The position numbers were made by a program, and so were the translations under genes. DNA of 64,000 nt from Bolinopsis microptera (lineage: Eukaryota > Ctenophora > Tentaculata > Lobata > Bolinopsidae). The stretch is taken from the NCBI RefSeq assembly GCF_026151205.1, contig NC_087083.1:9607460-9671459 (forward strand), given 5' to 3'. Of the stretch, positions 36,401-44,555 are shown piece after piece. The notes beneath the pieces were generated by a model, which saw only the letters and a program-made list of their open reading frames with translations, did no database searches and had not been told where the DNA came from. Each line of letters starts with the position of its first letter. The stretch's first letter is position 1.

Positions 36401-36843
36401 TATTATTAAAACACTGTTCACAGATATACTGTTGAAATACTTCCTGATCTCCCTCTCTTCGTCGCGTTAATACTTAATTCTTATTTGTTACAAATAAAGC
36501 AATAAGATACATTATTGATCCTCAAAAATGCCTAATTCTTGTTAATTAACTACAGCTGTACCTCGTTATAACGCGGACCTCGTTATAACGCGGTTTTTTG
36601 TTTTGGTACAAATTGTTTCCTCCCTTGTGTTATACTGTTATAGCGGGGTACTGGTGTGTAATATAAATCTTCCTTTGTCATGTGTTAGAGTGTCCTATCA
36701 GAATTATCATCAAACCTCCACTTTATTTCAGACCGTTCCCAGCTGCCGCTCATGATCCATCCCACTTTGTTAAATCTGGGTCCCTTTCAAGACACGTCAC
36801 TCTTACCTACCCCTTTAACCCCTTCAACAAAATCTCTAACTAG
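12433..36843 (+). CDS. PGYxGxIP-motif protein, probable ciliary microtubule inner protein
   Basis: Six exons with matching phases: 12433-12553, 13046-13165, 17970-18091, 18267-18379, 36225-36332, 36732-36843, giving 231 residues from ATG to TAG. Visible motifs: MTRTTTYDQSYPNHN at the start, NYYDFPSLQWRNF, DRPPGLGMGSMVSDNWYRFH, RRLPGYAGYIPQTP and a C-terminal PFPAAAHDPSHF. The PGYxGxIP box is characteristic of small proteins that sit inside axonemal doublet microtubules (CIMIP2/SPMIP types); exact family is my inference, with a TEPP/SPMIP8-like protein one possibility. The junction across the 17.8-kb fourth intron is supported by phase (AG plus A gives Arg) and by the motif it completes. Introns 2 and 4 contain other genes on the opposite strand. 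The acceptor of exon 5 lies at the end of a six-copy array of itself. Confidence 0.75.
12785..13045 (+). repeat. ~17-bp AACCTTGTGTTTCT array running into an acceptor
   Basis: About 15 copies of TAACCTTGTGTTTCT fill intron 1 of the PGYxGxIP gene and end exactly at the acceptor TTGTGTTTCAG before 13046. The polypyrimidine tract of the acceptor is thus part of the array. Confidence 0.85.
13230..13425. repeat. 12-bp CACAGTTATGT/CACAGTCATGT minisatellite
   Basis: About 16 copies of GTCACAGTTAT or GTCACAGTCAT in intron 2 of the PGYxGxIP gene. Open frames here (MSQLCHS repeats in all three frames) are repeat artefacts. Confidence 0.9.
13990..14490 (-). pseudogene. Decayed partial copy of the CREG gene (exons 2-3 plus introns)
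   Basis: Minus-strand matches to the intact CREG gene next door: exon-3-like sequence at about 14006-14165 (pieces such as SAKYG, NHGF and the GACGAAGCTGAAG stretch), the intron stretch CTCGACAGTCTTTTCTAAAA near 14186 and exon-2-like sequence with CATTACTTTGCCA near 14263. The frame is shifted several times relative to the intact exon. Intron sequence is kept, so this is an old segmental duplication and not a processed copy. The copy was originally adjacent to the functional gene and is now separated from it by the 842-bp transposon at 14696. Confidence 0.75.
14696..15537. mobile_element. 842-bp non-autonomous DNA transposon with 8-bp target duplication
   Basis: Ends are inverted repeats: GGGGGTGATGCAACGTCAAT at the left and ATTGACGTTGCATCACCCCC at the right, flanked by the 8-bp direct repeat CTTGTAAT (14688-14695 and 15538-15545). 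Subterminal arrays of TGACATTAAT lie just inside both ends (14710-14870 and 15440-15530). No transposase frame is visible. The 8-bp duplication suggests hAT. It landed in the tandem repeat that forms the CREG 3' end. Confidence 0.88.
15538..15661 (-). repeat. ~51-bp array containing the CREG C-terminal codons and stop
   Basis: Units of AACATTCCATCTCTACCAAT followed by CAAACTTGTAATCAAGGTACTCAGT. On the minus strand each encodes NVTEYLDYKFDW and a TAG. The copy next to 15661 is the one in frame with the CREG exon; two or three further copies follow, and a remnant at 14664-14695 lies beyond the transposon. Confidence 0.85.
15622..16518 (-). CDS. CREG: CREG-family secreted/lysosomal glycoprotein
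   Basis: Three exons, phases agreeing: 16236-16518 (start), 15950-16108, 15622-15833 (stop), giving 217 residues, close to the ~220 of CREG proteins. Start MKCLLQIAILLLLLPLTLT is a signal peptide; an in-frame upstream Met at 16566 is less likely. Family motifs: NARWMVKFSNVSILATQ, LSTGVPCIYTSHLEIQ, DNDDPRCGKVMLSG, MFTRHPATKNWPVSHGFAFY and FVLDFYGGP. CREG proteins are FMN-barrel-fold glycoproteins of the endolysosomal/secretory route (family knowledge). After the signal peptide a 27-bp direct repeat gives VPVLREP three times, not a family feature. The gene sits antisense inside intron 2 of the PGYxGxIP gene. Its last codons lie in a tandem repeat. Confidence 0.9.
16398..16462 (-). repeat. In-frame 27-bp repeat in CREG exon 1
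   Basis: Three copies of GGCTCTCTTAGGACCGGTAC code VPVLREPVP just after the signal peptide, adding a Pro-rich spacer without breaking the frame. Confidence 0.85.
16519..17969. other. Rest of intron 2, no gene seen
   Basis: AT-rich, with a short ~33-bp repeat containing GGCACAAGGAGCCA near 16790-16870 and no supported exon. The promoter of the CREG gene should lie at its start. Confidence 0.5.
18751..21440. mobile_element. 2.7-kb piggyBac-like foldback element
   Basis: Bounded by TTAA on both sides (18747-18750 and 21441-21444). Termini are CCCATTAGGGACGA and TCGTCCCTAATGGG, the TTAA-CCC pattern of piggyBac. Long inverted arms of about 600 bp (roughly 18868-19480 and 20490-21088) are nearly identical. 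The 16-18 bp near-palindrome GGGTCGTTAATGACCC and variants recur about every 150 bp within both arms and near both ends. The ~1-kb loop between arms has no transposase frame and carries a nested MITE fragment. Near-identity of the arms argues for youth or gene conversion. Confidence 0.9.
19714..19866. mobile_element. GGGGCCGTTCA MITE fragment (copy 2) nested in the piggyBac-like element
   Basis: Starts GGGGCCGTTCATATATAACG, has a long C run and the stretch CATTTGGAAACTCCCC, then GGCCGATTACGTAATA. It matches the MITE at 11164-11335 but lacks the last bases of the right end. Confidence 0.7.
21605..32797 (-). CDS. Secreted multidomain protein: 13 TSP1, 4 SRCR, C-terminal PAN-like
   Basis: Phases agree throughout: 32632-32797 (signal peptide MGKLSPLFVLLVVILV), 31767-31892, TSP1 exons 31440-31610, 30957-31127, 30527-30697, 29927-30097, 29600-29770, 29109-29279, 28800-28970, 28450-28620; SRCR1 28153-28327 and 27790-27926; TSP1 27150-27332; SRCR2 26787-26910 and 26253-26434; TSP1 25718-25897; SRCR3 25396-25521 and 24498-24677; TSP1 24023-24202; SRCR4 23656-23817 and 23255-23398; TSP1 22642-22821 and 22105-22355; PAN tail 21840-21947, 21605-21664. 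About 1343 residues. The first eight TSP1 exons are each exactly 171 bp. TSP1 shows WxxWxxC and CGGG; SRCR shows EGGTVC, CREMGHH, IKLDDxxC and a final DVxLAC. No membrane anchor, so probably extracellular matrix or lectin-like defence/adhesion (inference). The last two exons are less sure: without the splice at 21840 the frame stops at a TAG soon after. Confidence 0.85.
22905..23080 (+). pseudogene. Inverted relic of a TSP1 exon
   Basis: On the plus strand, CAGCCACAAGACGATAGG through GGAGACTAAAACTTGCAAT resembles the minus-strand TSP1 exon at 22642-22821 from its acceptor (TGTTCACAGCCACAA) to near its end (GAGACTAAAACTTG). The middle has decayed and the WxxW and CGGG codons are not kept. The two copies form an imperfect inverted repeat around a TGACGTCA-rich centre (22850-22920). 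It is therefore an old inverted duplication and non-coding. Confidence 0.75.
23828..24050 (-). repeat. 27-bp in-frame exon-edge array: donor ladder
   Basis: Seven to eight copies of a 27-bp unit starting at the end of the TSP1 exon 24023-24202. Six copies carry the identical donor context AACG|GTGAGT (possible exon ends 24023, 23996, 23969, 23942, 23915, 23888). Each step adds nine codons, ECNTFKCNG or ECETFKCNG, and the frame stays open. The array makes up nearly all of the 205-bp intron before the SRCR4 exon acceptor at 23818. Confidence 0.9.
24660..25000 (-). repeat. ~65-bp exon-edge array: acceptor copies
   Basis: About five copies of a unit holding CTCTACAGAGTTGGGATA on the minus strand, i.e. 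the acceptor and first bases of the SRCR3 exon 24498-24677. The rest of each unit is AAAGTGAAAGCGAAAGTAA. Only the first copy runs into the exon. Confidence 0.88.
25145..25440 (-). repeat. 44-bp exon-edge array: donor copies
   Basis: Six copies (CCTACC at 25215, 25259, 25303, 25347 and 25391, plus a variant near 25171). The unit is the last ~38 bases of the SRCR3 exon 25396-25521, including NNHSANAICK codons, followed by donor GTAGGT. The period is not a multiple of three. It shares one intron with the acceptor array at 24660-25000. Confidence 0.9.
26478..26722. repeat. 27-bp CAAAACCTTCAAACCAAGTG minisatellite
   Basis: Nine or ten nearly identical copies in the intron inside SRCR2. No exon edge is included in the unit. 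Confidence 0.9.
29535..29605 (-). repeat. Exon-edge array: three donor copies at a TSP1 exon
   Basis: AACTTACTGGGACAATGTTG occurs three times. It is the end of the TSP1 exon 29600-29770 with its donor AGTAAG read on the minus strand. Only the copy at 29600 is attached to the exon. Confidence 0.8.
30088..30335 (-). repeat. 26-bp exon-edge array: nine acceptor copies at a TSP1 exon
   Basis: Nine copies of GTCAACTGAGGGGAACATTG. On the minus strand each reads CCCCTCAG|TTGAC, the acceptor and first bases (Val-Asp) of the TSP1 exon 29927-30097. Two or three copies carry GAGTGG in place of GAGGGG. Confidence 0.9.
31340..31465 (-). repeat. 49-bp exon-edge array: three donor copies at the first TSP1 exon
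   Basis: GCACAAGGCTCCAAGTTGC at 31344, 31393 and 31442. Minus-strand reading is the exon end CNLEPCAG followed by GTAAGTGCGG. The copy at 31442 belongs to exon 31440-31610; the two outer copies are decoys, one with GTTAGT as donor. Confidence 0.85.
31946..32215. mobile_element. Palindromic foldback MITE (copy 2)
   Basis: Second copy of the 8080-8440 family: CTGAATAACGTATCGAAATT and its complement around a centre near 32010, with more mismatches and a longer right arm ending CACTACACAAATCCACTAGG. It sits in the intron after the signal-peptide exon of the TSP1/SRCR gene. Confidence 0.82.
32798..34265. other. Spacer upstream of the TSP1/SRCR gene
   Basis: No supported exon. Contains a short CACACAC run near 33460 and TGACGTCACGTG motifs near 34185-34245. 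The TSP1/SRCR promoter should lie at its left end. All of it is inside intron 4 of the PGYxGxIP gene. Confidence 0.5.
34269..35096 (-). CDS. Acidic, Lys/Glu-rich orphan protein (partial model)
   Basis: I do not recognise this protein. The frame is open from a plausible acceptor (TTTTTAAG) near 35090 to the stop at 34269. It starts KCCDRCTVVDQLIRYLHFL, continues LILISDQIKSLYNSEH, then becomes hydrophilic: EEAYKSEEEADKSVEEA, many TD/TE/TQ pairs, then a 24-bp in-frame repeat (TPSVTG three times) and the end GSVRKRPCIIL. The first ATG in frame is at 34949 (MRKRMKAKQ, 226 residues), but the open frame upstream of it looks coding, so a further 5' exon is likely and was not found. The ending CIIL resembles a CaaX prenylation box (C, two aliphatics, L), which would favour geranylgeranylation if real. 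It is nested antisense in intron 4 of the PGYxGxIP gene. Confidence 0.6.
   Translation of the reverse strand, partial: GVFKKCCDRCTVVDQLIRYLHFLGLDTLILISDQIKSLYNSEHSETLTTMRKRMKAKQEGGSPLAHRCPTGFSKAREEDEARELREAESRDPEVARNKEDAMKIPGAKWDHQAASAGGVGVGTAEKSEEEAYKSEEEADKSVEEAAIPTDDAPTETEVQTQIKDTAVIRQGDDSGTEKETKQADKVSTQQPPAEIPIKTDTSVKDQEMKKQDSEVGSTQLSVTGTPSVTGTPSVTGTPSVRDKWSECSNRGSEAVTEEAGNTTVGSVRKRPCIIL
35752..36250 (+). repeat. Exon-edge array: six acceptor copies before exon 5 of the PGYxGxIP gene
   Basis: TTTTCAGAGAGAGAAGGCTG occurs near 35757, 35848, 35961, 36035, 36147 and 36221. Each copy is the acceptor plus the first ~25 bases of the exon (ERRLPGYAG), then diverts into GGTTACTATAGTTACTAACC. Only the last copy reads on through the exon 36225-36332. 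Spacing alternates (about 75 and 112 bp), showing a two-unit higher-order duplication. Confidence 0.9.
36553..36655. mobile_element. Possible mariner/pogo-type MITE
   Basis: CAGCTGTACCTCGTTATAAC at the left and GTTATAGCGGGGTACTG at the right are imperfect inverted repeats about 100 bp apart, with the CTCGTTATAACGCGG phrase twice. This resembles Tigger/pogo-type ends. No clear TA duplication. Confidence 0.4.
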
Positions 36844-39800
36844 AGACCATGTCTCTAACTAGAGACCAACAGACCATGTATCTAAATAAAAATCGTGTCT
36901 CTAACTATGCGTCTTTAAATAGGAATCGTGTCTTTTCTCATGCTGAAATTGTTTCTGAAATAATTGAAAAAGAAAACAGTATACTCTATCGTCTATACGA
37001 GCAGAGTGATAAGGAAATGTTGTTTATTTGATGTAATTATTTTTGAGTGAAAATATTGTAAGTTTTTAGCAAGTTTTTGAGTTAAATCCAAAATATTAAT
37101 ATTATTTGATACTACTATTTGAATTTTAGAATTTTTTATATCATGGTGTGTAAAGAGCTAAAGGTGATGTAAAAACATTTATTAGGAGTATTATGAGTTT
37201 GTCTTGTAGATATGGTTCATTGTTGAATTGTTAATGTTAATTTGCGAGATTGGAGATTTTAGCAACAAAATTTAACAATTTATGGTTTCTTTTTGTCTCT
37301 GGAATCAGACGTTATCATTAAGTTGATAAAGGGTCGTTCATATGTAATCAGCCGAGGGGGAGGGGGTTAATAAAAATTTTCTTTTTTACCCTCTGGCTCT
37401 AGAATGATAACAATTTGACAATATTTTAATTCAAATTCCACTCAATTTTACTCTGATAGTGATAAAATTTAGAAATTGATCGGATATCCGACTATAGTAA
37501 GTAGTTTAGAAGGTATTGGTAATTGGCCGGATATCAATCAGAAATTTCATTAATTTCCAGGAAAAATTCTTGAGGGCTAGGTCCAATATTTTCGGCTAAT
37601 AATGATCATAAATCACATGAATCACATAAATCACATGAAAATTTACATCCTTTATTTATTGAACCACCAATCCTTCAGTCTCAACTTCATGACCATTATT
37701 ACTGCAATATATTACTAATTGCTATCTGAGCTACTGATGATATTGTCAGTGACAAGAGAATGAGATACTGCAATCAATTGAAATGTATTTTAGTTAAAGG
37801 CATATATTAAATTGTCATTGATTAACAATAACATAATATTATCTGAAATCCTTTTATTTTACGCAGTATTTTATTAGCCATGTTAACAGAAATGGCGATG
37901 CAACAAAGTCAATATACTAACGGCAAGTCGCCATTAATTATAGCCCGCTATAAGTACTTTGACTGCCTCCTTATATGTAAAATATAACATCAAGATATCA
38001 GAACCTTTCGATTCATTCATTAGAAATTTCATGAAAAAGGAAATAACAGGAAAATGGATTAGAATAAAATATTATAAACTCACGGAGATATTGAATGAAG
38101 AAAACTAAAATAAAATGGTAAACACATATAAAGACTAATTGATCTGAGAGCTAAGCACACATTTTACATTAAATGGAATTGGCTAATTGGGAATAAACTC
38201 GATTCATTTAATAATTTGTATTAATGCCACTGTTCAGTATTTATATCAATATATGAACTGTGGTAACTGGTAACACTGATTATATAATAGTAAGTAAAAG
38301 TCACAATATAGATACCTTGCTGGGTATATTTCTTTGTTTCACCGACTATGTTGTTATAAATATAAGTTGCTCTCAAAACAATGCAAATTTAAAAGTAAAA
38401 CAATCGCACTGTTTTGAGAGCACTGCGCAAGTCGCAATGCATGATATTTTGATTTTCCGTAGTGTACTCACAAACAAATGAAACAGTTCTTCTTTTGATT
38501 GGTCGGCGTCGACAGTAAGCCTTCCTTACGGTGGCTTTCACAACGCGTCCCCATTTCCCCAACTCCTGCTGCTGGAGAGAGACTGAGAGACTCCCAAATC
38601 ATATACCATAAATATATTAAACATCAGAGTATTATACCCAACATTGACCGGCGAACTGATAGCTACTTCAGAAGCAATGAAACTACAATCTTCTAGATAA
38701 AATGAGTCATAGTACTTTCAGCCGGAGCCATCATAAGTGACATAAATCTAAAAGATAGTATGGTCAGTTTCTAAATATAAACTCAAACTCTGAAAAGGAA
38801 ACTGCCGTGAAATATGAAACATCAATAAAAGGACCAATTATTTAAAAAAATAATTTATGGAAAGCCCCTCAGACAAAATAAAAATCAATTATGCAATAAA
38901 GGAATCTTAAAAGGGTTTGTACTATTCATTCCTGAGGGGCGGAGGGAATTTAAGGCATGTATATATCAGTGCTCCTTAACATCTAAACTACTAGGACTTG
39001 AATTTTCTAGGATACACACTGAAACACTATTGTTAAAATTTTCCTTCTGAGTCATATATTAAACATTTACATAGATATACGCACGAGAAATGGTATCTTG
39101 TGAGCGTGCAGACCGCTCTTCTATCGTTGTTTTGAGTGTCCGATCCAAAACCAAATCATAGGGTACACAAGACGTGGGAGCGCGAGCGAGCAGCGAGCCT
39201 GTGCAGCGTGTTAGTTTCCTGCGGAAGGTGTTATTTGCCAGTGGGAATATGGAATAGCGGTTATGCTGCGGTTCTAAGGTTAGTAGAGGCTATTAGAGCC
39301 AATTTCCTTTGTTGTCATGTAAAGATGGCTAGTCCCTTCCTAGCATAGATTGGTCCTCCTGTGCGTTCGAGCCACCCACCCCACACCGCGTGGAGGTTCT
39401 GTGAGGTTTTCGTGGGGCAAATGAAACAGTTTTTAGATGAACAAATATCTTTTCCTTGATTTCATGGGTGTGGAATCGTCAATATTGTCAGAGGACCCTC
39501 TTACGCACTTGGTTACCTGCGGTGGACTTTGAGGTGATCCTACAAATACCGGCGGAGCTGATTGCCTCTCGATCGTACGTACTGTTTGTCCTCACGTCAA
39601 GTTAATATCTATAACCTACGTCATACCGATCCAGATTCTAAAACAACTGAACATTGCACGTGGGACTTGTTATTGCTATGTGATACCGCCATAGTGCCAC
39701 GAGAGTGCCGTCATAGTGTCACGACAGTGCCGCGATAATGCCATCGGGATCCGGATGGATGACCATTAATTCACCCAACGGGGTGGTGTATTTTCGTAAC

Positions 39801-40390
39801 TTGAACAATTATTTCGATACAATTTGAACTGTAAGTGTAATTGCCCCGAAGCTTATTCATTATTAGACATTATGACTCATGAGGTATTGTATTGTATCGT
39901 ATCAGATGCCACCGTGGAGTAGGTGGTCTCCTGCACCTTTTCCGCCTCGACATAATATATAATTACCAATTAACCTCATGAGGTAACAGTGCTCAATAGA
40001 CACAATTTTAACTTCTATTTTAGTATTTTAGAACACATGGTCCATTGTCCAAGCCCCAAGGTAAATACTTCAATACTTCAATACTTAGTAACTGCCACCG
40101 AAGTTCCAATGTTCTGGAACAAAATCGGGTTTATGTGCACAAAATCCACACCTCCCCATGCACAATTAACCTCAATATTCAATAATTATATAAAAACATC
40201 ATGGATAATATTTTTACCAATTTTATGAATTTGCGAGCCATTTGCTCACCATGAAACTTGAGGATTGTGTAAAACCAAAACGTTTAAATTTTTCTTGTCA
40301 GCCAACTCTGCTTCATCATGTGTTATCGCATTTACTTTTTCTTGTTGAAGAAGCCAACGTTGGTAAATGTAAAATATAATACATTCGATT
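36844..40390. other. Gene-poor spacer
   Basis: No exon I can support. It holds a fragment of the GGTCGTTCA MITE near 37327-37375, a stretch at 37890-37985 (GGCAAGTCGCCATTAATTAT) that resembles the inverted repeat at the right end of the window, and a hairpin with a GCTCTCAAAACA stem near 38362-38420. Confidence 0.5.
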
Positions 40391-40392
40391 AT

Positions 40393-40910
40393 TGAGTTCT
40401 ACCGTCCTGTTGCTGTCAACCTACTTGCCGCCTACGATGTCACAGAAAATTCCAAAGTTCATAGATTTGCATCTGATATTACTAAGTAAGTTGCATATTT
40501 TTATAAAGAGTCTCATGGTGTCAATTATAATTTATATATAATCCGTTTATTTTTGTTGCTTTTGTCCGATCCGTTTTTATTTTGTTCCGTTTATTAAAGT
40601 ATGGTTATACTGTTTGTAATTTTAAAACTATTGCAGGAAAATCAAAACCATCGATAAAAGACGTCGAGAACTGGGGGCAAAGTCAGCGCAGTCCAAGAAA
40701 GACAAGTTCATCAAGAGCCTAGATGAACTTTTTAATGTATTACCAAAACAAGCCCCGGTGCTGCAGATTGATGTTCCTGTCACTCCTGCTCTCAGTCTCA
40801 GTAACTTCACGCCAACATCATCTACATTTACTCCAGTGCCTGTTAGCAGTTCAACTAATTATTTGTTGATTATCGTTTTGTTGCGGTTACTCCAAACTCG
40901 ATATCTGTAG
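40393..40910 (+). CDS. Lys-rich orphan protein, C-terminal two exons
   Basis: Two exons join in phase: about 40393-40485 (FYRPVAVNLLAAYDVTENSK...DITK, donor GTAAGT) and 40637-40910 (KIKTIDKRRRELGAKSAQSK, KFIKSLDELFNVLPK, then a Ser/Thr/Pro tail and a TAG). The K-rich stretch followed by a LDELFN box resembles a widespread but uncharacterised invertebrate family often found in repeated, transposon-rich settings; that link is from memory of the motif only. The 5' part is not found. The stop lies at the start of a 15-bp minisatellite. Confidence 0.5.
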
Positions 40911-41190
40911 TTGAACTATCTGCACATGCAGTTGAACTATCTGTAAGTGTAGTTGAACTATTTGCACATGCAGTTGAACTATCTGTAGTTGAACTATCTG
41001 CACGTCATGCAGTTGAACTATCTGTAGTTGAACTATCTGCACATGCAGTTGAACTATCTGTATTTGAACTATCTGTAGTTGAACTATCTGTAGTTGGACT
41101 ATCTGTAGTTGAACTATCTGTAGTTGGACTATCTGCAGTTGAACTATCTGCAGTTGAACTATCTGTAGTTGAACTATCTGCAGTTGAACT
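40900..41190. repeat. 15-bp GTTGAACTATCTGTA minisatellite
   Basis: About 18 copies of GTTGAACTATCTGTA, with GCA and CACATGCA variants, starting within the last codons of the orphan gene. Confidence 0.92.
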
Positions 41191-44100
41191 ATCAATTAGT
41201 CACGTTATAACTTATAAGTGTCTAATTGTTAATTGACTCCCAACGCGGGCAAAGACCTGATTAATTGGCCGGAACTCCAAACCTGGAAATAATTTACCGA
41301 CACCCGACATAATGTTGTTAATCGGTCGGGCGCCTACGTTATTGTCGAATATTCTTAAATTAGTCTGGAATAAACCATTAATAATCACTGTTATTTGTCT
41401 TACTACTATTATAATCACCGTCATTTAATTTAATAGTCCTGGGAATGAGATCGAATAAAAGAAAATAGCTTGCTCAATCTCACCACAAACACGACTCCTC
41501 AGGAATTTGTTCCTTTGATTAATTTCGGTGATACAATACACACGGTTAAAGGTGACTTTCGCAACTTCTAACACAGATCTTATAAATCATTAAGGTCAAG
41601 CTTAGGCGGGGTGTTTAAACCGTATCCAGATGCTTTGTTCGGTTATTAGACTTGGAATTGCGAATTCCAAAAAGGTATGTACCCGGGAATGCTGGATGAA
41701 TTACTTTGTCTTTTGCATAATGTCGTCTTATTCGTTTGCCCTACTGATAGTTTGAGAATTATTTACTTTTCTGGGGATATTTTATCAGTATAATATATAG
41801 TTTTTTGTACTTTTTATGATACTGGATGGATAACACTAGCCAAGAAAAGGTATGTTATGTTTATCTAATTGCTCTTCTTTACACGTATCTCTTAGTATAT
41901 CTGGCTAATAGATTGTATGCTGTGATTATGATCTCGGAAAAATTAGTTTGGGAATTTGATTTAATTGTTGAACTTTACGAAACCCGGCCTTTATTCTACT
42001 GTTAACTTGTTAATATAGCCACAACCAAGTGTTACTTTGATGCACCATAAGTATTACTTAGATGCACTGGGCCATAAGCAATAAGGTTATTGCTATCTTA
42101 ATCAATTTAAACTCCCTGATATTTGATATCTCTAAAAGTCTAAATATATTTTCACAACTACAATTAAATACATTTATTGAGTATTATTATCCGAGACAAT
42201 TTCTAAGGGCGTACATATTTCGCGACGGACGAAATTTTGTCTTCTAATATGCAAAAGACATAAAACTTGTCACTTTCGTTGATAGCACTCATAAATTAAG
42301 GGTTATTTTTATATTTTTTGCTCAGTAATTGCAGTAAGAACACTTTTGTTGGAAAAATGTTAACACTTCAGTCGTTATAAATGAAGTAAGCATACTTAAT
42401 GTTAACGCTATACAAAGTTTTTTCGTATTTAACGTAACTGAATCAATTCGACATTGTGTATAGTAATCTGTCAAGTTGCCTGCAGATTATATTACACGAT
42501 CTAAGCTATGATAACGTTTTAATGAAACATAAAAAGCTATTGATTGAGCTCGTCATATGTTAATAACCTAAAATAGCAGGATTCTATTACGACCATTTTG
42601 GTCAGTCGATTAAGCAAAATTCAGAAAAGAAGTTGACACAATCCTTACGTTATAATATGTGCTTCTAATATAGTACGGTTGAATTAATTTATAGGGTTAA
42701 TATATCTTACGCCCGCTTTACCAATCGGTATACTAAATATGAGTCTTTTTTAGAATCTTTACTCAACCTTTCGATATCGCCATGATTGTACAATACGTTG
42801 TTTACTGTACTATCTGTCATTAAACGGTCGTGTCTTAAGTTAATTTAGTAATCCTTTGTTGAAAAAAAACACATTCATGTTCAGTTTATACGTATGTTAT
42901 AAGCAATTGACCGTAACCTGTTATATATGTGTAGTCGTTTGTATCAACAGTAGTCCTGTGAGCGTAACAGAGACCCAATAGGTCCACTCACATCTTCTCA
43001 CAAATCCGTGTCTTGTTGTTTCCACCTCGCAGACAAATACTTATACCAGGACAAGTATGCGTTTTATCACATGTTAAATCAAAACTCATTATGACTAGTC
43101 ATAGATATGCACTGATATAACATAACAGCGTTTGACTTCTTTAGTAATTCTCTTTCTCTTTGTTCAGTTCACTTCTCATTTTTGAATAAGCAAATTCCAA
43201 TTAGAAGCTTGCGAACATTAATTTCCAACTAAATTTGCCTAATTAGAAGTTTACAATTTAAAGTGGGGACATGATGATTGGACTCCACAATTTTTAACTA
43301 ACACCCTTTAACCAATCCCGTGAGAACCATAACGTCTTATTACTACTTGGACGGACATCGACATTTAATTTGCGTCAAGGTAACCATAGCGGATTATCAT
43401 CCCATAAGTGTCCGTCAATCAAGGTCGTACTCATTAATGGTGTGACGTCACATGTTTAAGTCCGTTGATCATTTTGTCAAAAATTTTGCTCTTCAAGTGT
43501 GTGAAATCTTTTGTGGTCACATATATGTGAACGTATGTATGTGTTGACGTCAGTCATTTTGACGTCATTTCAAAAATTTTGAAGTTAATAAAACAGGTAT
43601 ACTAAATTTTATATTCATGATTGGTCAAATATGCACACTTATTAGTAATGATCACAGTTTGACGTCATCTCCGCGTCTTCTACCATAACCACATTTTCTT
43701 CAAGGTTGATGTCCAACTCTTTCAACGGGCAAGACGACCCAACTGCTCTAAACTACTGCAATTCCTAAGTTCAGCTCAATGCTTTAGATCTCTTAACTCA
43801 TTGGATATTTATTTTAGCTACCTTTACGGTTGGTTAAGTAGCTAGATATTCGACCAAAATCTCGCAAAGTAAAAGCCAATACCGGGTATAAACTTCTAAT
43901 ACGTATTGACCAACATATTGCTATTTGTGTTCCTTCTATAATAATCGAAGCAAATGCCAGATAATAACTGATGAAAAAATCGGATTAAAAATCAGCTAAA
44001 ATAAAAAACTACAAAAAAATCAAAAAATCGACCCTTATGATGATATACCTCAACCTCTAACAATAAATCCCTCCCTCAAATAACTTCCCTTACAATCAAT

Positions 44101-44385
44101 CCCTAAAATAATCGAAACGTAACAATATCACTATCACCCTACACTCCTGAACAACCTACCCCTTCCTAACAACCTTTACATAACACCCTAAAACCCTTAC
44201 ACTAACAACCTAAAATACAACCTACAACGCTATACAACCCTAAACCCCAACACTACACCTTAACTAATCCCTAAACCCATAAAACCCTTAAACATAAACC
44301 CGCCAGCCACCCGAGTGTTATTGACTTCACTGATGAACGTCCCACTGTATGAGCTACAGAGTGTATGACGTTCATATATGGAGAG
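41191..44385. other. Spacer, nothing recognised
   Basis: AT-rich sequence without exons I can support. From about 44060 to 44300 it becomes C-rich with degenerate CCCTAAAAC/AACCCTAAA words, telomere-like in flavour but not a regular repeat. Confidence 0.5.
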
Positions 44386-44389
44386 TCAC

Positions 44390-44545
44390 TTGTTATGACG
44401 TCACATGTTATGACATCACGTATTATGATATCATGTGACTTTACGTGTTATGACGTCACGTGTTATGACATCACGTATTATGATATCATGTGACTTCACG
44501 TGTTATGAAGTCACGTGTTATGACGTCACGTATTTAGATATCACA
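44390..44545. repeat. TGACGTCACGTGTTA repeat block
   Basis: About eight copies of a 16-18 bp TTATGACGTCACGTG or TTATGATATCATGTG unit immediately upstream of the first BTB exon. The TGACGTCA and CACGTG palindromes match CREB/ATF and bHLH consensus sites, but their tandem origin makes regulatory use uncertain. Confidence 0.75.
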
Positions 44546-44555
44546 CCCCCAACAG

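Noticed and set aside
38362-38420. Hairpin with GCTCTCAAAACA stem as a small RNA gene
   Set aside because: Short stem with a large loop and no promoter or conserved features; not enough to call.
44160-44300. Telomere-like CCCTAA words
   Set aside because: Irregular spacing and many variants; the regular block at 45838-46049 has a 10-bp unit, not a telomere hexamer.
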